Below the pieces are notes generated by a model. That model was not told the DNA's origin. It ran no database searches and saw only the letters and a program-made list of their open reading frames with translations. From Sphingomonas sp. LR60 (GTDB taxonomy: Bacteria > Pseudomonadota > Alphaproteobacteria > Sphingomonadales > Sphingomonadaceae), in NCBI RefSeq assembly GCF_036855935.1, contig NZ_JASPFK010000001.1:3288501-3352500 (forward strand): a stretch of 64,000 bases of DNA, given 5' to 3'. The position numbers were made by a program, and so were the translations under genes. Below, one piece after another: positions 31,650-40,605 of the stretch. Position 1 is the first letter of the stretch. Each line of letters begins with the position of its first letter.

Positions 31650-32471
31650 ATGAGCGCGACGATCGACTCCGACACCGCATGGGACGCCTTCGCCCGGCGT
31701 GATCGCGCCTTCGACGGGCGCTTCGTGGTCGCGGTCCACAGCACGCATATCTATTGCAAGCCGAGCTGCGCCGCGCGCCGTCCGCGCCGCGAGAACGTCG
31801 CCTTCCTGCCCGACGCCGCGGCGGCGCGCGCCGCCGGTTACCGCGCGTGCCGCCGCTGCCTGCCCGATTCGGTCGCGCGCGATCGACAGGCGATGATCGC
31901 CGCCGCCGCGCTGCTCGGCGGAGACGCGCCGCCAGCGCTGGCCGTCTTGGCCGCGTCGGTCGGTTACGCCCCGCACCATTTCCACCGGCTCTTCCATCGG
32001 CTGACCGGCGTCACCCCGGCCGCCTTCGCGCGCACGATCCGGGCCGATCGTGTTCTGGCGGCGCTGCGCGGCACCGATGGGGTGACCGCCGCGGTCTATG
32101 CCGCGGGCTATGCGGCGCCCAGCCGCTTCTACGCCGATGCCGCCCGACTCGGGATGACGCCACAGGCGGCGGCGACGGGCGGCGCGGGAGAGACGATCTA
32201 TTGGACGCTCGCTTCGGCCCCACCCGGGTCGCTGCTGATCGCCGCGACCGCGCGCGGCTGGTGCCGGTTCGCGTTCGACGAAGCGGAAGCCGGCCTTCGC
32301 GCCGCCTTTCCGGCCGCCACGCTGCTGGCCGGCGATCGCGCCTTCAGCGCGCGGGCCGGCGACCTCGTCGAGCGCGCGACATCGGTGGCGACCGACGCCG
32401 CGCTGCCGCGCGACCTGCGCCGCACCGCGTTCCGCACCCTGCTGCATGTCGATGCAACTTCAGTTGGTTAG
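31650..32471 (+). CDS. Ada-type methylated-DNA response regulator lacking the methyltransferase C terminus
   Basis: 273 residues. An N-terminal Ada zinc domain has Cys ligands in YCKPSCAARRP and CRRCLPD. An AraC-type helix-turn-helix follows (VGYAPHHFHRLFHRLTGVTP, then AAVYAAGYAAPSRFYADA). The N-terminal half of the O6-methylguanine methyltransferase domain is next (IYWTLASAPPGSLLIAAT, WCRFAFDE). The protein stops after DLRRTAFRTLLHV, just where the family continues GTAFQ..VW and the PCHRV active site, so the O6-alkyl acceptor cysteine is missing. The next gene starts 63 bp later and no remnant is visible in any frame, so this is a real truncation, possibly a dedicated regulator. Confidence 0.82.
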   Translation: MSATIDSDTAWDAFARRDRAFDGRFVVAVHSTHIYCKPSCAARRPRRENVAFLPDAAAARAAGYRACRRCLPDSVARDRQAMIAAAALLGGDAPPALAVLAASVGYAPHHFHRLFHRLTGVTPAAFARTIRADRVLAALRGTDGVTAAVYAAGYAAPSRFYADAARLGMTPQAAATGGAGETIYWTLASAPPGSLLIAATARGWCRFAFDEAEAGLRAAFPAATLLAGDRAFSARAGDLVERATSVATDAALPRDLRRTAFRTLLHVDATSVG

Positions 32472-32534
32472 CCAATTCGAAAGGCTTGCGCAGTAGCGAT
32501 CGTCGTCGAGCCAATTCGAGGACGATCAGGGTCG

Positions 32535-34061
32535 ATGAACGCGTTCGGACGCCGCAATGGCGGCATGGGTAGCGGCGGCAACAACGGCGGGGTGCGCGGC
32601 GGTTTCGGCGTCGCACGTCCGATGCACGTCCAGCCGGGCCAGGCCGCGCGCGACGATCAATCCGAAGAGATCGCCGCGCCGCTCGACGCACTCGCCGCGC
32701 TCGATCCGCTGACTCCGCAGAGTCAGGTCGATGCGATGCAGCGGCTGTCGGATCGTCAGAACGCCACCGGCGAGCAGGGCGCGAGCCGCATGGAAGGCTT
32801 CGAGGCGTCGATCCACAAGATCAAGGAGCAGGTGCTCCCGCGCCTGCTGGAGCGCGTCGATCCGGAGGCGGCCGCGACGCTGGGCAAGGACGAGCTGGCG
32901 GAGGAATTCCGCCCGATCATCGGCGAGGTGCTCGCCGAGCTGAAGCTGACGCTCAACCGCCGCGAACAATTCGCGCTCGAAAAGGTGCTGGTCGACGAAC
33001 TGCTCGGTCTCGGGCCGCTCGAGGAATTGCTCGCCGATCCCGAGATCAGCGACATCATGGTCAACGGCCCCGACCAGACCTTCGTCGAGCGCAAGGGCAA
33101 GCTCGAGATGGCGCAGATCCAGTTCCGCGACGAAGAGCATCTGTTCCAGATCGCACAGCGCATCTGCAACTCGGTCGGCCGTCGCGTCGACCAGACCACG
33201 CCGCTCGCCGATGCGCGGCTCAAGGACGGCAGCCGCGTCAACGTCATCGTCCCGCCGCTCTCGCTGCGCGGCACCGCGATCTCGATCCGCAAATTCTCCG
33301 CCAAGCCGATCACGCTCGACATGATGGCCGGCTTCGGCAGCATGAGCACGAAGATGGCGACGGCGTTGAAGGTCGCGGGCGCCTCGCGATTCAATATCGT
33401 CATCTCGGGCGGCACCGGCTCGGGCAAGACGACGATGCTCAACGCTTTGTCGAAGATGATCGACCCCGGCGAACGCGTGCTGACGATCGAGGACGCCGCC
33501 GAGCTGCGCCTGCAACAGCCGCACTGGCTACCGCTCGAAACCAGACCCGCCAATCTCGAGGGGCAGGGCGAGATCAGCATCCGCGACCTCGTCAAGAACG
33601 CGCTGCGTATGCGTCCGGACCGCATCATCCTCGGCGAAATTCGTGGCAGCGAGTGTTTCGACATGCTCGCAGCGATGAACACCGGCCACGACGGTTCGAT
33701 GTGCACGCTCCACTCCAACTCCCCGCGCGAGGCGCTGGCGCGTATGGAGAACATGGTGATGATGTCGGACATCAAGGTGCCCAAGGAAGCGATCAGCCGC
33801 CAGATCGCGGACAGCGTCGACATGATCATCCAGGTCAAGCGCCTCCGCGACGGCAGCCGCCGCGTCACCAACGTGACCGAGGTGATCGGGATGGAAGGCC
33901 CGGTGATCGTCACGCAGGAGCTGTTCAAGTTCGAATATCTCGACGAGAGCGCCGACGGAAAGATCATCGGCGAATATCGCTCGATGGGCCTGCGCCCCTA
34001 CACGATCGACAAGGCCAAGCAGTTCGGCTTCGATCAGGCATATCTGGAGGCGTGCCTGTAA
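32535..34061 (+). CDS. cpaF: CpaF/TadA-type secretion ATPase for Flp pili
   Basis: 508-residue hexameric ATPase of the Tad/Flp pilus machinery. An N-terminal Gly/Asn-rich leader is followed by the conserved NRREQFALEKVLVDELLG and GPLEELLADPEISDIMVNGP. Walker A GGTGSGKTTML is near residue 293, the Asp box TIEDAAELRLQQ follows, and Walker B with His box runs RPDRIILGEIRGSE and MNTGHDGSMCTLHSNSP. The rest of the pilus cluster is not in this window. Confidence 0.95.
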   Translation: MNAFGRRNGGMGSGGNNGGVRGGFGVARPMHVQPGQAARDDQSEEIAAPLDALAALDPLTPQSQVDAMQRLSDRQNATGEQGASRMEGFEASIHKIKEQVLPRLLERVDPEAAATLGKDELAEEFRPIIGEVLAELKLTLNRREQFALEKVLVDELLGLGPLEELLADPEISDIMVNGPDQTFVERKGKLEMAQIQFRDEEHLFQIAQRICNSVGRRVDQTTPLADARLKDGSRVNVIVPPLSLRGTAISIRKFSAKPITLDMMAGFGSMSTKMATALKVAGASRFNIVISGGTGSGKTTMLNALSKMIDPGERVLTIEDAAELRLQQPHWLPLETRPANLEGQGEISIRDLVKNALRMRPDRIILGEIRGSECFDMLAAMNTGHDGSMCTLHSNSPREALARMENMVMMSDIKVPKEAISRQIADSVDMIIQVKRLRDGSRRVTNVTEVIGMEGPVIVTQELFKFEYLDESADGKIIGEYRSMGLRPYTIDKAKQFGFDQAYLEACL

Positions 34062-34110
34062 GAGCGCGTCGCTTCCGTCATTCCCGAGAGGACGACACCC
34101 CTGCTTCCCG

Positions 34111-34200
34111 TTCCCCGGCGAAGGCCGGGGCCCAGTTGGGAGACGCTCGTAACTATCTGAAAGCCCTACCCACCTGGACCCCGGCCTCCGCCGGGGAACG
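34111..34200. repeat. Interspersed repeat, family E (CCCCGGCGAAGGCCGGGG type)
   Basis: TTCCCCGGCGAAGGCCGGGGCCCAG at the left and CTGGACCCCGGCCTCCGCCGGGGAA at the right. Copies: 37371-37470, 40661-40765, 48987-49076. It occupies most of the gap between cpaF and the next gene. Confidence 0.85.
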
Positions 34201-34341
34201 GTGTCAGAAAGTCATGGTCCCGCCCGTTCGCAGAGGTCTAGAAAGTACCGCGCAGAACTTTAGCCCCCGCGGGATGACGGGAACGCGCGCCAACACCCAC
34301 CCCACCCGTGACACGCCCGCCCGATCCGCTACACCGTCCGC

Positions 34342-35523
34342 GTGCCGATCCTGTCGCTCCTGTCGCTGGCGCTCGCCGCCGCGCCGCTGCCCGAACCCCG
34401 CGCGGCGTGGGTCGGTCGGTCGACGCTCGCCGCCGATGCGGAAGGTCGCTGGATCCCGTTCGACCTGACCCCCGGCAACCAGATCCGCTTCACCATGGCG
34501 GTCGACGGGCGCCCCGTCACCGCGATCCTCGACACCGGCGTCAGCTATTCGGTCCTCGCGCGCCGCTTCGCCGAAGCCTACCGCCTCCCGGTCCGTGCCG
34601 AGGGTCGCGCGACCGTGATCGGCGGCAGCGTCGCGATCGGGCGGGTCGAGACGCGCGCGGTCGCGATCGGTGCCGTGACGCGGCGCGGCGGCAGCCTCGC
34701 CGTCGCCGATCTGCCCGCCGCCGCCACCGGCAGCGCGCTGGCGGTCGACCTGCTCGTCGGACGCGACCTCACCGCGCCCTATGCGCTCGACATCGACTAT
34801 CAGGCGCGCCGCTTCCGCCTGCTGCGCAGCGGCAGCCGCCCGTTCGCCGGGGTCACCGCCCCCCTGTCGATCGCGCCGGACCGGATGGTCTATGTCAGCG
34901 CGATCGGCGCGGCGGGCGCGACGCTGACGCCGATGGTGGTCGACACCGGCGACGGCTCGGCGATCACGCTCGGCCCGGCCGCCTGGGCGACCGCCCGCGC
35001 CGCCGCCGGCCCGGTAACCACCACCGTCTCGTTCGGCCTCGCCGGCGCGGTGGTCAGCGACATGGCGATCGTGCCGGCGCTGCGGATCGGCGATGCGGTC
35101 GCGCGCGATGTCGAGGTGCGCGTCGAACCGGCCGGCGGCTTCTCCGACACGATCGGCGTCGCGGGCCGGATCGGATCGGGGTTCCTCCAGCGCTACCGCG
35201 TGCTGCTCGACCCGGCCGCCGGCCACATGCTGCTCGGCCCCACCCCGCAAACCGACGCGCCGACCTTGCGTTCGACCAGCGGGCTGCTGCTCGCGATGAC
35301 CGGCGAGCGGCTGCGTGTCCTCCACGTCATGCGCGGCAGCCCCGCCGCGAGCAACGGCTGGCGGGAGGGCGACACGATCTGCGCGGTCGACGGCACACGG
35401 ATCGACGCCGCTTACGCCCGCAACCAGCTGGCCGGCTGGCCCGCCGGCGCCGCGGGGCGCGTCGTCACGCTCGACGATTGCGCGGGCCGTCGCCGCACGC
35501 TGACCTTGCGGAAGTTCTATTGA
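34342..35523 (+). CDS. Retropepsin-like aspartic protease with PDZ domain, exported
   Basis: 393 residues, GTG start, signal peptide MPILSLLSLALAAAP. Two pepsin-like half-domains are seen: ILDTGVSYSVLA near residue 60 and MVVDTGDGSAITL near 198, each with the DTG/DTGxS catalytic-type motif. A C-terminal PDZ-like module runs from about residue 315 (LRVLHVMRGSPAASNGWREG, ICAVDGTRIDA). Domain order matches the bacterial periplasmic family with two aspartyl-protease halves plus PDZ. Substrate unknown. Confidence 0.85.
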   Translation: MPILSLLSLALAAAPLPEPRAAWVGRSTLAADAEGRWIPFDLTPGNQIRFTMAVDGRPVTAILDTGVSYSVLARRFAEAYRLPVRAEGRATVIGGSVAIGRVETRAVAIGAVTRRGGSLAVADLPAAATGSALAVDLLVGRDLTAPYALDIDYQARRFRLLRSGSRPFAGVTAPLSIAPDRMVYVSAIGAAGATLTPMVVDTGDGSAITLGPAAWATARAAAGPVTTTVSFGLAGAVVSDMAIVPALRIGDAVARDVEVRVEPAGGFSDTIGVAGRIGSGFLQRYRVLLDPAAGHMLLGPTPQTDAPTLRSTSGLLLAMTGERLRVLHVMRGSPAASNGWREGDTICAVDGTRIDAAYARNQLAGWPAGAAGRVVTLDDCAGRRRTLTLRKFY

Positions 35524-35596
35524 CCTCGATCAAATAGCAGCCGGTATCGACCTGCAGCCCCGATCGTTAGCGTCACGGAAAGAGCAAAGGGTCGCG

Positions 35597-35836
35597 ATGC
35601 CGAGTTTCACCATCATCTTCGCCGGCCGCGAGTCGGAATGCACCACGATCGAGTGCGCGGATCTGTCCGCTGCTCGCAACCAGGCCATCCAGCAACTTGG
35701 CCGCTACCTCGCCGACCATCCCCATTACGCCGAGGAAGGACATTGGCGGGTGACGATCGAGGATGAGATGGGTCGTGCAGCCGCCGCGGTGATCGTCGCG
35801 ACCGTCACGCCGCGCCACGGCCCCCTGCCCGGCTGA
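35597..35836 (+). CDS. Small DUF6894-like protein
   Basis: 79 residues (MPSFTIIFAGRESECTTIEC...). The pattern of a beta strand start, DLSAARNQAIQQLGRYLAD and GHWRVTIEDEMGR is like the small alphaproteobacterial DUF6894 family found near stress and light-signalling genes. Function unknown. ATG 35597. Confidence 0.75.
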   Translation: MPSFTIIFAGRESECTTIECADLSAARNQAIQQLGRYLADHPHYAEEGHWRVTIEDEMGRAAAAVIVATVTPRHGPLPG

Positions 35837-35860
35837 AGCAATGACGCACGGCCGGCGGCG

Positions 35861-36067
35861 TCAGCGCGACCGGCCACCCTCGTCGGCGCGTGGCTCGCTC
35901 ATCCGCTGCTGGCCGCGTGCGCGCGCGGCGCTGCGCACCAGTTCCTCGCTCAGCCGCATCGCGGCCTCGGCGGTAAGGTTGTAGCTGGCCCCACACCGCG
36001 ACAATACGGTGACCAGCCCGTCATCGGCGCTGACGTTCGGCGCCATCGTACAAATATCTGGCTTCAT
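35861..36067 (-). CDS. Small hypothetical protein
   Basis: 68 residues from ATG 36067 (MKPDICTMAPNVSADDGLVT). The middle SRCGASYNLTAEAAMRLSEELV looks structured and the tail is charged and disordered. Coding-like third positions. Convergent with the DUF6894-like gene. No family recognised. Confidence 0.55.
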   Translation of the reverse strand: MKPDICTMAPNVSADDGLVTVLSRCGASYNLTAEAAMRLSEELVRSAARARGQQRMSEPRADEGGRSR

Positions 36068-36208
36068 GCGTACACCTGTCGTGACGGGTGAAGGCTGCCG
36101 AACCGATCTGGTGACGCGAACCTGTGCCGGGGCGTAGGAAACCGTCGCGATATGGGCCTTCGATCCCGACAAAAACCCGGTGCGGCGGCAGTGGTTCCCG
36201 GTTCGCTT

Positions 36209-36403
36209 TCAAGCCTTTAGCAGGATCCAGCCCGCGATCGCCGCCACGATCACCGCGATCACCTGCACCAGGGTCCAGTCGACCCAGCCGACCGCGTCGG
36301 GCTCCGCGCGCCCGCGACGACGATGCTCGCGCCACCCGGCGAACACCGCAACGAAGAGCGCTGCGCCCACAACAACATACAGCAGGTCTTGCGCATCGCT
36401 CAT
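36209..36403 (-). CDS. Small two-helix membrane protein
   Basis: 64 residues from ATG 36403. TM1 is about residues 6-23 (LLYVVVGAALFVAVFAG), then a basic REHRRRGRAE loop, then TM2 about residues 43-62 (VIAVIVAAIAGWILL). Divergent from the methyltransferase gene. No family recognised. Confidence 0.6.
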   Translation of the reverse strand: MSDAQDLLYVVVGAALFVAVFAGWREHRRRGRAEPDAVGWVDWTLVQVIAVIVAAIAGWILLKA

Positions 36404-36450
36404 CGCCGCGTCAGCCTCCGGCGCATCCAATCGCGGAGAGGTTTACGTCC

Positions 36451-37236
36451 ATGCATCGTCTCGCTCCCGTCCTGTTGCTCGCGCTACCCGCCGTCGCGGT
36501 CGCCGCCCCACGCGCGCCCGCGCCGATCGCCGCCGCGGTCGCCGCGCCGACGCGCACCCCCGCCAATATCGCGCGCGATCGTTACCGCCACCCTGCCGAG
36601 ACGCTCGCCTTCTTCGGGGTGAAGCCGACCGACACCGTCGTCGAGGTCTGGCCGGGTGGCGGCTGGTACACCGAGATCCTCGCGCCGCTCACCGCCGCCC
36701 GCGGACGCTATTATGCCGCGGGGCCGTGGGAGAAGGGGCTGAACGCGGTCCGCGCGCTCGAGGGCAAGGACGCTGCGACCTATGGCAAGGTCCAGCTCGC
36801 CGCACTGCCTGCGCAGGCCGGTCAGCCGACCGTGCCCGATGGCAGCGCCGATGTCGTGCTCACCTTCCGCAACGTCCACAACTGGCGGTTCGGCGGCGAG
36901 GATCAGGCGCGGCAGATGTTCGCGGCGATGTACCGTATGCTCAAGCCCGGCGGCACGCTCGGCGTCGTCGAGCACCGCCTTCCCGAAGCACGCGACTCCG
37001 CCGCCGAAGAGAAGAGCGGTTACATGAAGCCGAGCAGCGTGATCGGCTTCGCGACCGCCGCCGGGTTCAAGCTGGCGGGCAAGTCGGAGGTCAACGCCAA
37101 CCCGAAGGACACCGCCGACTGGTCCGGCGGCGTCTGGACGCTCCCCAGCTACGCGCTCAAGGACGTCGACCGCGCCAAATACGCCGCGATCGGCGAAAGC
37201 GACCGCATGACGCTCAAATTCGTCAAGCCACGCTGA
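36451..37236 (+). CDS. Exported class I SAM-dependent methyltransferase-like protein
   Basis: 261 residues with an N-terminal signal peptide (MHRLAPVLLLALPAVAVAAP). The Rossmann methyltransferase core follows: TVVEVWPGGGWYTEIL as motif I, then ADVVLTFRNVHNWRF and MLKPGGTLGVVEHR. The family (predicted periplasmic methyltransferases, often with GGGWYTEIL) is common in proteobacteria with no settled substrate. A periplasmic enzyme would need exported SAM, so a non-methyltransferase role is possible. Confidence 0.88.
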   Translation: MHRLAPVLLLALPAVAVAAPRAPAPIAAAVAAPTRTPANIARDRYRHPAETLAFFGVKPTDTVVEVWPGGGWYTEILAPLTAARGRYYAAGPWEKGLNAVRALEGKDAATYGKVQLAALPAQAGQPTVPDGSADVVLTFRNVHNWRFGGEDQARQMFAAMYRMLKPGGTLGVVEHRLPEARDSAAEEKSGYMKPSSVIGFATAAGFKLAGKSEVNANPKDTADWSGGVWTLPSYALKDVDRAKYAAIGESDRMTLKFVKPR

Positions 37237-37370
37237 TCTCGACGCCAAGGATTTGATCGTCGGCCCCGCTTCTTGCCGACAGAAGTGAGAAGCGGGTGCC
37301 GGAAATATGTCAGGGTCGAAGTGCGACCCACCTGAAGCTTAAGTTGTGATCCATCAAAGCTGAGGTCGTA

Positions 37371-37470
37371 CCCCGGCGAAGGCCGGGACCCAGTTGGGAG
37401 ACGCTGCTGATACGCGTCGCGTTTCATCATTCTGGCCATCGCAACTGGACCCCGGCCTTCGCCGGGGAAC
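37371..37470. repeat. Interspersed repeat, family E
   Basis: CCCCGGCGAAGGCCGGGACCCAG and its complement CTGGACCCCGGCCTTCGCCGGGGAA enclose about 50 bp. The 449-bp gap 37237-37685 holds this copy plus family F sequence at about 37556-37629; I see no gene in it. Confidence 0.85.
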
Positions 37471-37600
37471 GACAGGGATGGTTCAAACCGGATCGACCAA
37501 ATCTTCGCAAGCCCGTCCATGCCGAGCCTGCCTCTATGGACGCGCCTCACCCACACCACTCGCGCTGAGCCTGCCAAAACGGGCGCGCCGCACCCACACC

Positions 37601-37629
37601 GTTCGTGCTGAGCTTGTCGAAGCACGTGC
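37601..37629. repeat. Short interspersed repeat, family F (GTTCGTGCTGAGC type)
   Basis: GTTCGTGCTGAGCTTGTCGAAGCACGTG, with near-complementary GTGCT / AGCAC steps. A second copy is at 45818-45845 and a diverged one at about 37556-37585. Confidence 0.7.
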
Positions 37630-37685
37630 CTCGCGCCCCGCCCTCAAACAAACTCAGAGCAACGGCGGTCGCGTAAAACCCCCGC

Positions 37686-38234
37686 TCAATCCCCCAGCTT
37701 GTCGACCTTGTCCCGCAATTGCGCCAGCTCCGCCTTGAGCGCCGCAATCTCGCCGTCCTTGCCGCCCGCCGCCACCGGGGCCGCCGCCACCGGCGGCTTG
37801 AACGCCTGCGCCGCGGCCTCGAACATTTCGAGGTTGCGCTTTGCGATCTCCGCGAAGGGCGATCCCGCGAACGCACCCTCGACCGCGTTCTTGAACTGTG
37901 CCTGGTTGCGGCGGAAGCTGTCCATCGACGCGTCCAGATAGTCCGGCACCATCGCCTGCATCGAATCGCCGTACAGCGCGATCAACTGACGCAGGAAATT
38001 GACCGGCAGCATCGTCTGCCCGCGGCTCTCGGCCTCCATGATGATCTGCGTGAGGACGTTATGCGTGATGTCCTCGTCGGTCTTGGCATCCACGACCTTG
38101 AATTCACGACCCTCGCGCGTCATCGCCGCGAGATGTTCCAGTGTGATGTAGGAGGAGCTTTCGGTATTGTAGAGCCGACGATTGGCGTATTTCTTGATGA
38201 CGACCACGCCGTCGGTACCATGCTGCTTCTTCAT
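37686..38234 (-). CDS. phaR: Polyhydroxyalkanoate synthesis regulator PhaR
   Basis: 182-residue DNA- and PHA-binding repressor of phasin and PHA genes. The N-terminal PhaR domain is clear (VVIKKYANRRLYNTESSSYI, TLEHLAAM), followed by the PHB-accumulation domains (DITHNVLTQIIMEAE, LPVNFLRQLIALYGDSMQAM). The C terminus is Ala/Pro-rich with a short coiled coil. Start ATG 38234. Its start lies 14 bp from the divergent PhaC-like hydrolase gene, so the promoters overlap and PhaR may control both. Confidence 0.95.
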   Translation of the reverse strand: MKKQHGTDGVVVIKKYANRRLYNTESSSYITLEHLAAMTREGREFKVVDAKTDEDITHNVLTQIIMEAESRGQTMLPVNFLRQLIALYGDSMQAMVPDYLDASMDSFRRNQAQFKNAVEGAFAGSPFAEIAKRNLEMFEAAAQAFKPPVAAAPVAAGGKDGEIAALKAELAQLRDKVDKLGD

Positions 38235-38248
38235 CCCGCGAGATCCCC

Positions 38249-39328
38249 GTGACCGAACCCGTTCGTGGTATTGCACAAAATGTGGCGCTGCAACACGCTG
38301 GATATGGCCCACGGCCGCTGCCGCTGTTCCTGGACATGCTGCGCCGCGAAACTGCAACATCGCCGCAACGCGCCGCCGCCGCGCTCGCCGGATTGCGCCG
38401 CTTTCAGGAAGCTCCGCGCAAACGGCGGCGGATGCGACCGATCCGCTACCGCAGCGGCGCTGCCCGACTGCGCGACGGCGCACGGGGCAGCGACGGCGTG
38501 CCCGTGGTGCTGGTGCCCTCGCTCATTAACCCGCACTGGGTGCTCGACCTCGCGCCCGGTCGCTCGCTCGTCGTGCATCTCGCCGCTGCGGGCTTCCACC
38601 CGTGGCTGGTCGATTGGGGTACGCCGCGCGCACAGGACGCCGGGCTCGATCTTGCCGGCCATGTGACGCGTCGCCTGCTGCCGTTGCTCGGGCGGCTCGA
38701 CCGACCGGCGCTGCTGGTCGGCTATTGCCTCGGCGGCACGCTCGCGCTCGCCGCCGCTGCCGCTGCTGCGCCGGGCCGCGTCGCCGGTGTCGCCACCATT
38801 GCCGCACCATGGCGGTTCGCAGGCTATGGCGACGAAGCCCGCGCCGCGCTTGCCGCGCTCTGGGCACAGGTCGCGCCCGGGGCGCAGGCGCTGGGCGTGC
38901 TGCCGATGGAGGTGCTCCAGACCGCCTTCTGGCAGCTCGACCCGACGCGGACGATCGCCAAATATGCCGCCTTTGCGACAATGCCCCCGGAACGCACCGC
39001 CGACTTCATCCAGTTGGAGGATTGGGCGAACGGCGGCGCGCCGCTGACCTATGCCGCAGGGGCTGATCTGTTCGAAACTCTGCTCGCCGAAGACCGACCG
39101 GGGCGCGGCGATTGGCGGGTCGGCGGTCGACCGGTCGACCCTGGCGCATTACCTTGCCCCGCCACCGAGTTCGTCTCGCTCACCGATCGCATCACTCCCG
39201 CGGCCACCGCGATCGGGCTCACCTCGCGCCACGACCTCGCCGCCGGGCATGTCGGGATGATGGTCGGCGGCCGCGCGCGCGCGCTGCTCTACGATCCGCT
39301 GACCGAGTGGCTGCGCAGTATCGCGTGA
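38249..39328 (+). CDS. PhaC-like alpha/beta hydrolase
   Basis: 359 residues related to class III PHA synthase/alpha-beta hydrolases. Landmarks are VPVVLVPSLINPHWVLDL, HPWLVDWGTPR, the nucleophile elbow GYCLGGTLA near residue 160 with cysteine as nucleophile (as in PhaC), and the C-terminal His region LAAGHVGMMVG. It is shorter than class I PhaC (about 580-600), so it may be a PhaC-like acyltransferase or depolymerase rather than the main synthase. Divergent from phaR. Confidence 0.8.
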   Translation: MTEPVRGIAQNVALQHAGYGPRPLPLFLDMLRRETATSPQRAAAALAGLRRFQEAPRKRRRMRPIRYRSGAARLRDGARGSDGVPVVLVPSLINPHWVLDLAPGRSLVVHLAAAGFHPWLVDWGTPRAQDAGLDLAGHVTRRLLPLLGRLDRPALLVGYCLGGTLALAAAAAAAPGRVAGVATIAAPWRFAGYGDEARAALAALWAQVAPGAQALGVLPMEVLQTAFWQLDPTRTIAKYAAFATMPPERTADFIQLEDWANGGAPLTYAAGADLFETLLAEDRPGRGDWRVGGRPVDPGALPCPATEFVSLTDRITPAATAIGLTSRHDLAAGHVGMMVGGRARALLYDPLTEWLRSIA

Positions 39329-39380
39329 TCGGAGCCCGTCGCCCCGGATCGTGTCCCGGACGACGAGCGTGGCGAACGAT

Positions 39381-40427
39381 CTACGACCACACCCGCTCGA
39401 ACCGATCCGCCAACCCGGTCAGCAACTCATACTGGCTGACCCCGCTCGCCGCAGCGACATGGACCAGATCGTCGTCGAACCGCACCCAATCGCCTTCGCG
39501 CACCGCTGCCGCGCTGGCATCCAGCGCCACCAGGTCCATCGACACCAGCCCGATCACCGGCAGCGGCACATCACCCGCGAACGCGCACCCCCGGCTCGAT
39601 AGCGCGCGGCGATAGCCATCGGCGTAACCTAGGTTGACCACCGCCACCGGCACGTCGCGCTCCGCCCGCCACGTCGCATTATAGCCGACCGTCTCGCCCG
39701 CACGCACCGTGCGGCATTGCAGCACCTCCGCCGCGATCGTTGCCACCGGACAGATCGCCCCCGCCAGCCCCGCGACCGGCACGCCGCCGTACAGCGCCAG
39801 CCCCGGCCGCGTCAGGTCGAAGTGATAAGGCGCACCCAGCGCGATCCCCGCCGAATTGGCGAGGCTCATCCGCTGCGCACCGGTCCGCCCCGCCAGCGCC
39901 GCGAACCGCGCACGTTGCGTTTGGTTGAGCGGATGGCCCGGTTCGTCGGCGCAGGCGAGATGGCTCATCAGCGTGTCGATCACCAGCCCGTCGAGCAGCC
40001 CGCCCGCGACCTCGGCCTCCGCCACGCCCAGCCGGTTCATGCCCGTGTCGACCATCACGTCGCACGGCTGCCCCGGCGCGACCAGCCGCCAGCGCGCGAT
40101 CTGCGCGGCGGTGCTCAGCACCGGGCGGACACCGGGCAGCGCGGGCAACGGCAGGTCCGCCTCGCGCAGCCCGTGGAGCACCGCGATCGTCGCCTCGCGC
40201 CCGACGATCAGATCGGCGATCGCCGCCGCCTCGGCCCAGCTCGCGACGAACAGGTCGCGGCATCCGGCGTCGAGCAGCCGCACCACCACCTCGCGCGCGC
40301 CAAGCCCATAGCCATCGGCCTTCACCGCCGCCCCGCACGCCGCCGCCCCGCTCAGCCGCGCCAGCGCACGCCAATTGGCGACCAGTGCGTCGGAGGAGAG
40401 ATAGAGGCGATGGGGACGGTGCGACAT
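39381..40427 (-). CDS. alr: Alanine racemase
   Basis: PLP enzyme making D-alanine for peptidoglycan. 348 residues. The PLP lysine is Lys36 in AAVKADGYGLGA, and the catalytic tyrosine is in TVGYNATWRAERD near residue 250. Other blocks are VMVDTGMNRLG and LANSAGIAL. Start ATG 40427. The upstream region carries the 11-bp repeat array (40485-40605), which could affect its promoter. Confidence 0.95.
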   Translation of the reverse strand: MSHRPHRLYLSSDALVANWRALARLSGAAACGAAVKADGYGLGAREVVVRLLDAGCRDLFVASWAEAAAIADLIVGREATIAVLHGLREADLPLPALPGVRPVLSTAAQIARWRLVAPGQPCDVMVDTGMNRLGVAEAEVAGGLLDGLVIDTLMSHLACADEPGHPLNQTQRARFAALAGRTGAQRMSLANSAGIALGAPYHFDLTRPGLALYGGVPVAGLAGAICPVATIAAEVLQCRTVRAGETVGYNATWRAERDVPVAVVNLGYADGYRRALSSRGCAFAGDVPLPVIGLVSMDLVALDASAAAVREGDWVRFDDDLVHVAAASGVSQYELLTGLADRFERVWS

Positions 40428-40484
40428 GCCCGCCCGGTTAGCGCCTGCCCGCGCCGCGCGCCACTGGTGAGCGGCTTACATGCC

Positions 40485-40605
40485 TGTGGATAAGTTGGTG
40501 GATAGCTGGTTGGCAGGCGGTGGACGAGCGGTTGGCGGTCGGTGGACGATCCGTAGACAAGCTGTGGATTGATCGTTCGCAAGCTGTGGATAGATTGTGG
40601 ATGAC
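40485..40605 (+). repeat. 11-bp phased tandem array of DnaA-box-like motifs
   Basis: One perfect DnaA box TGTGGATAA (40485-40493), then TGTGGATTG, TGTGGATAG and TGTGGATGA (40563, 40585, 40596) plus degenerate GTGGATAG, GTGGACGA (twice) and GTAGACAA. The GTGGAY/GTAGAC cores start at 40486, 40498, 40520, 40542, 40553, 40564, 40586 and 40597: steps of 12, 22, 22, 11, 11, 22 and 11. The stretch splits into eleven degenerate 11-bp units, all in the same orientation. It lies 58 bp upstream of alr. It could bind DnaA (origin-like or regulatory). Confidence 0.7.
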
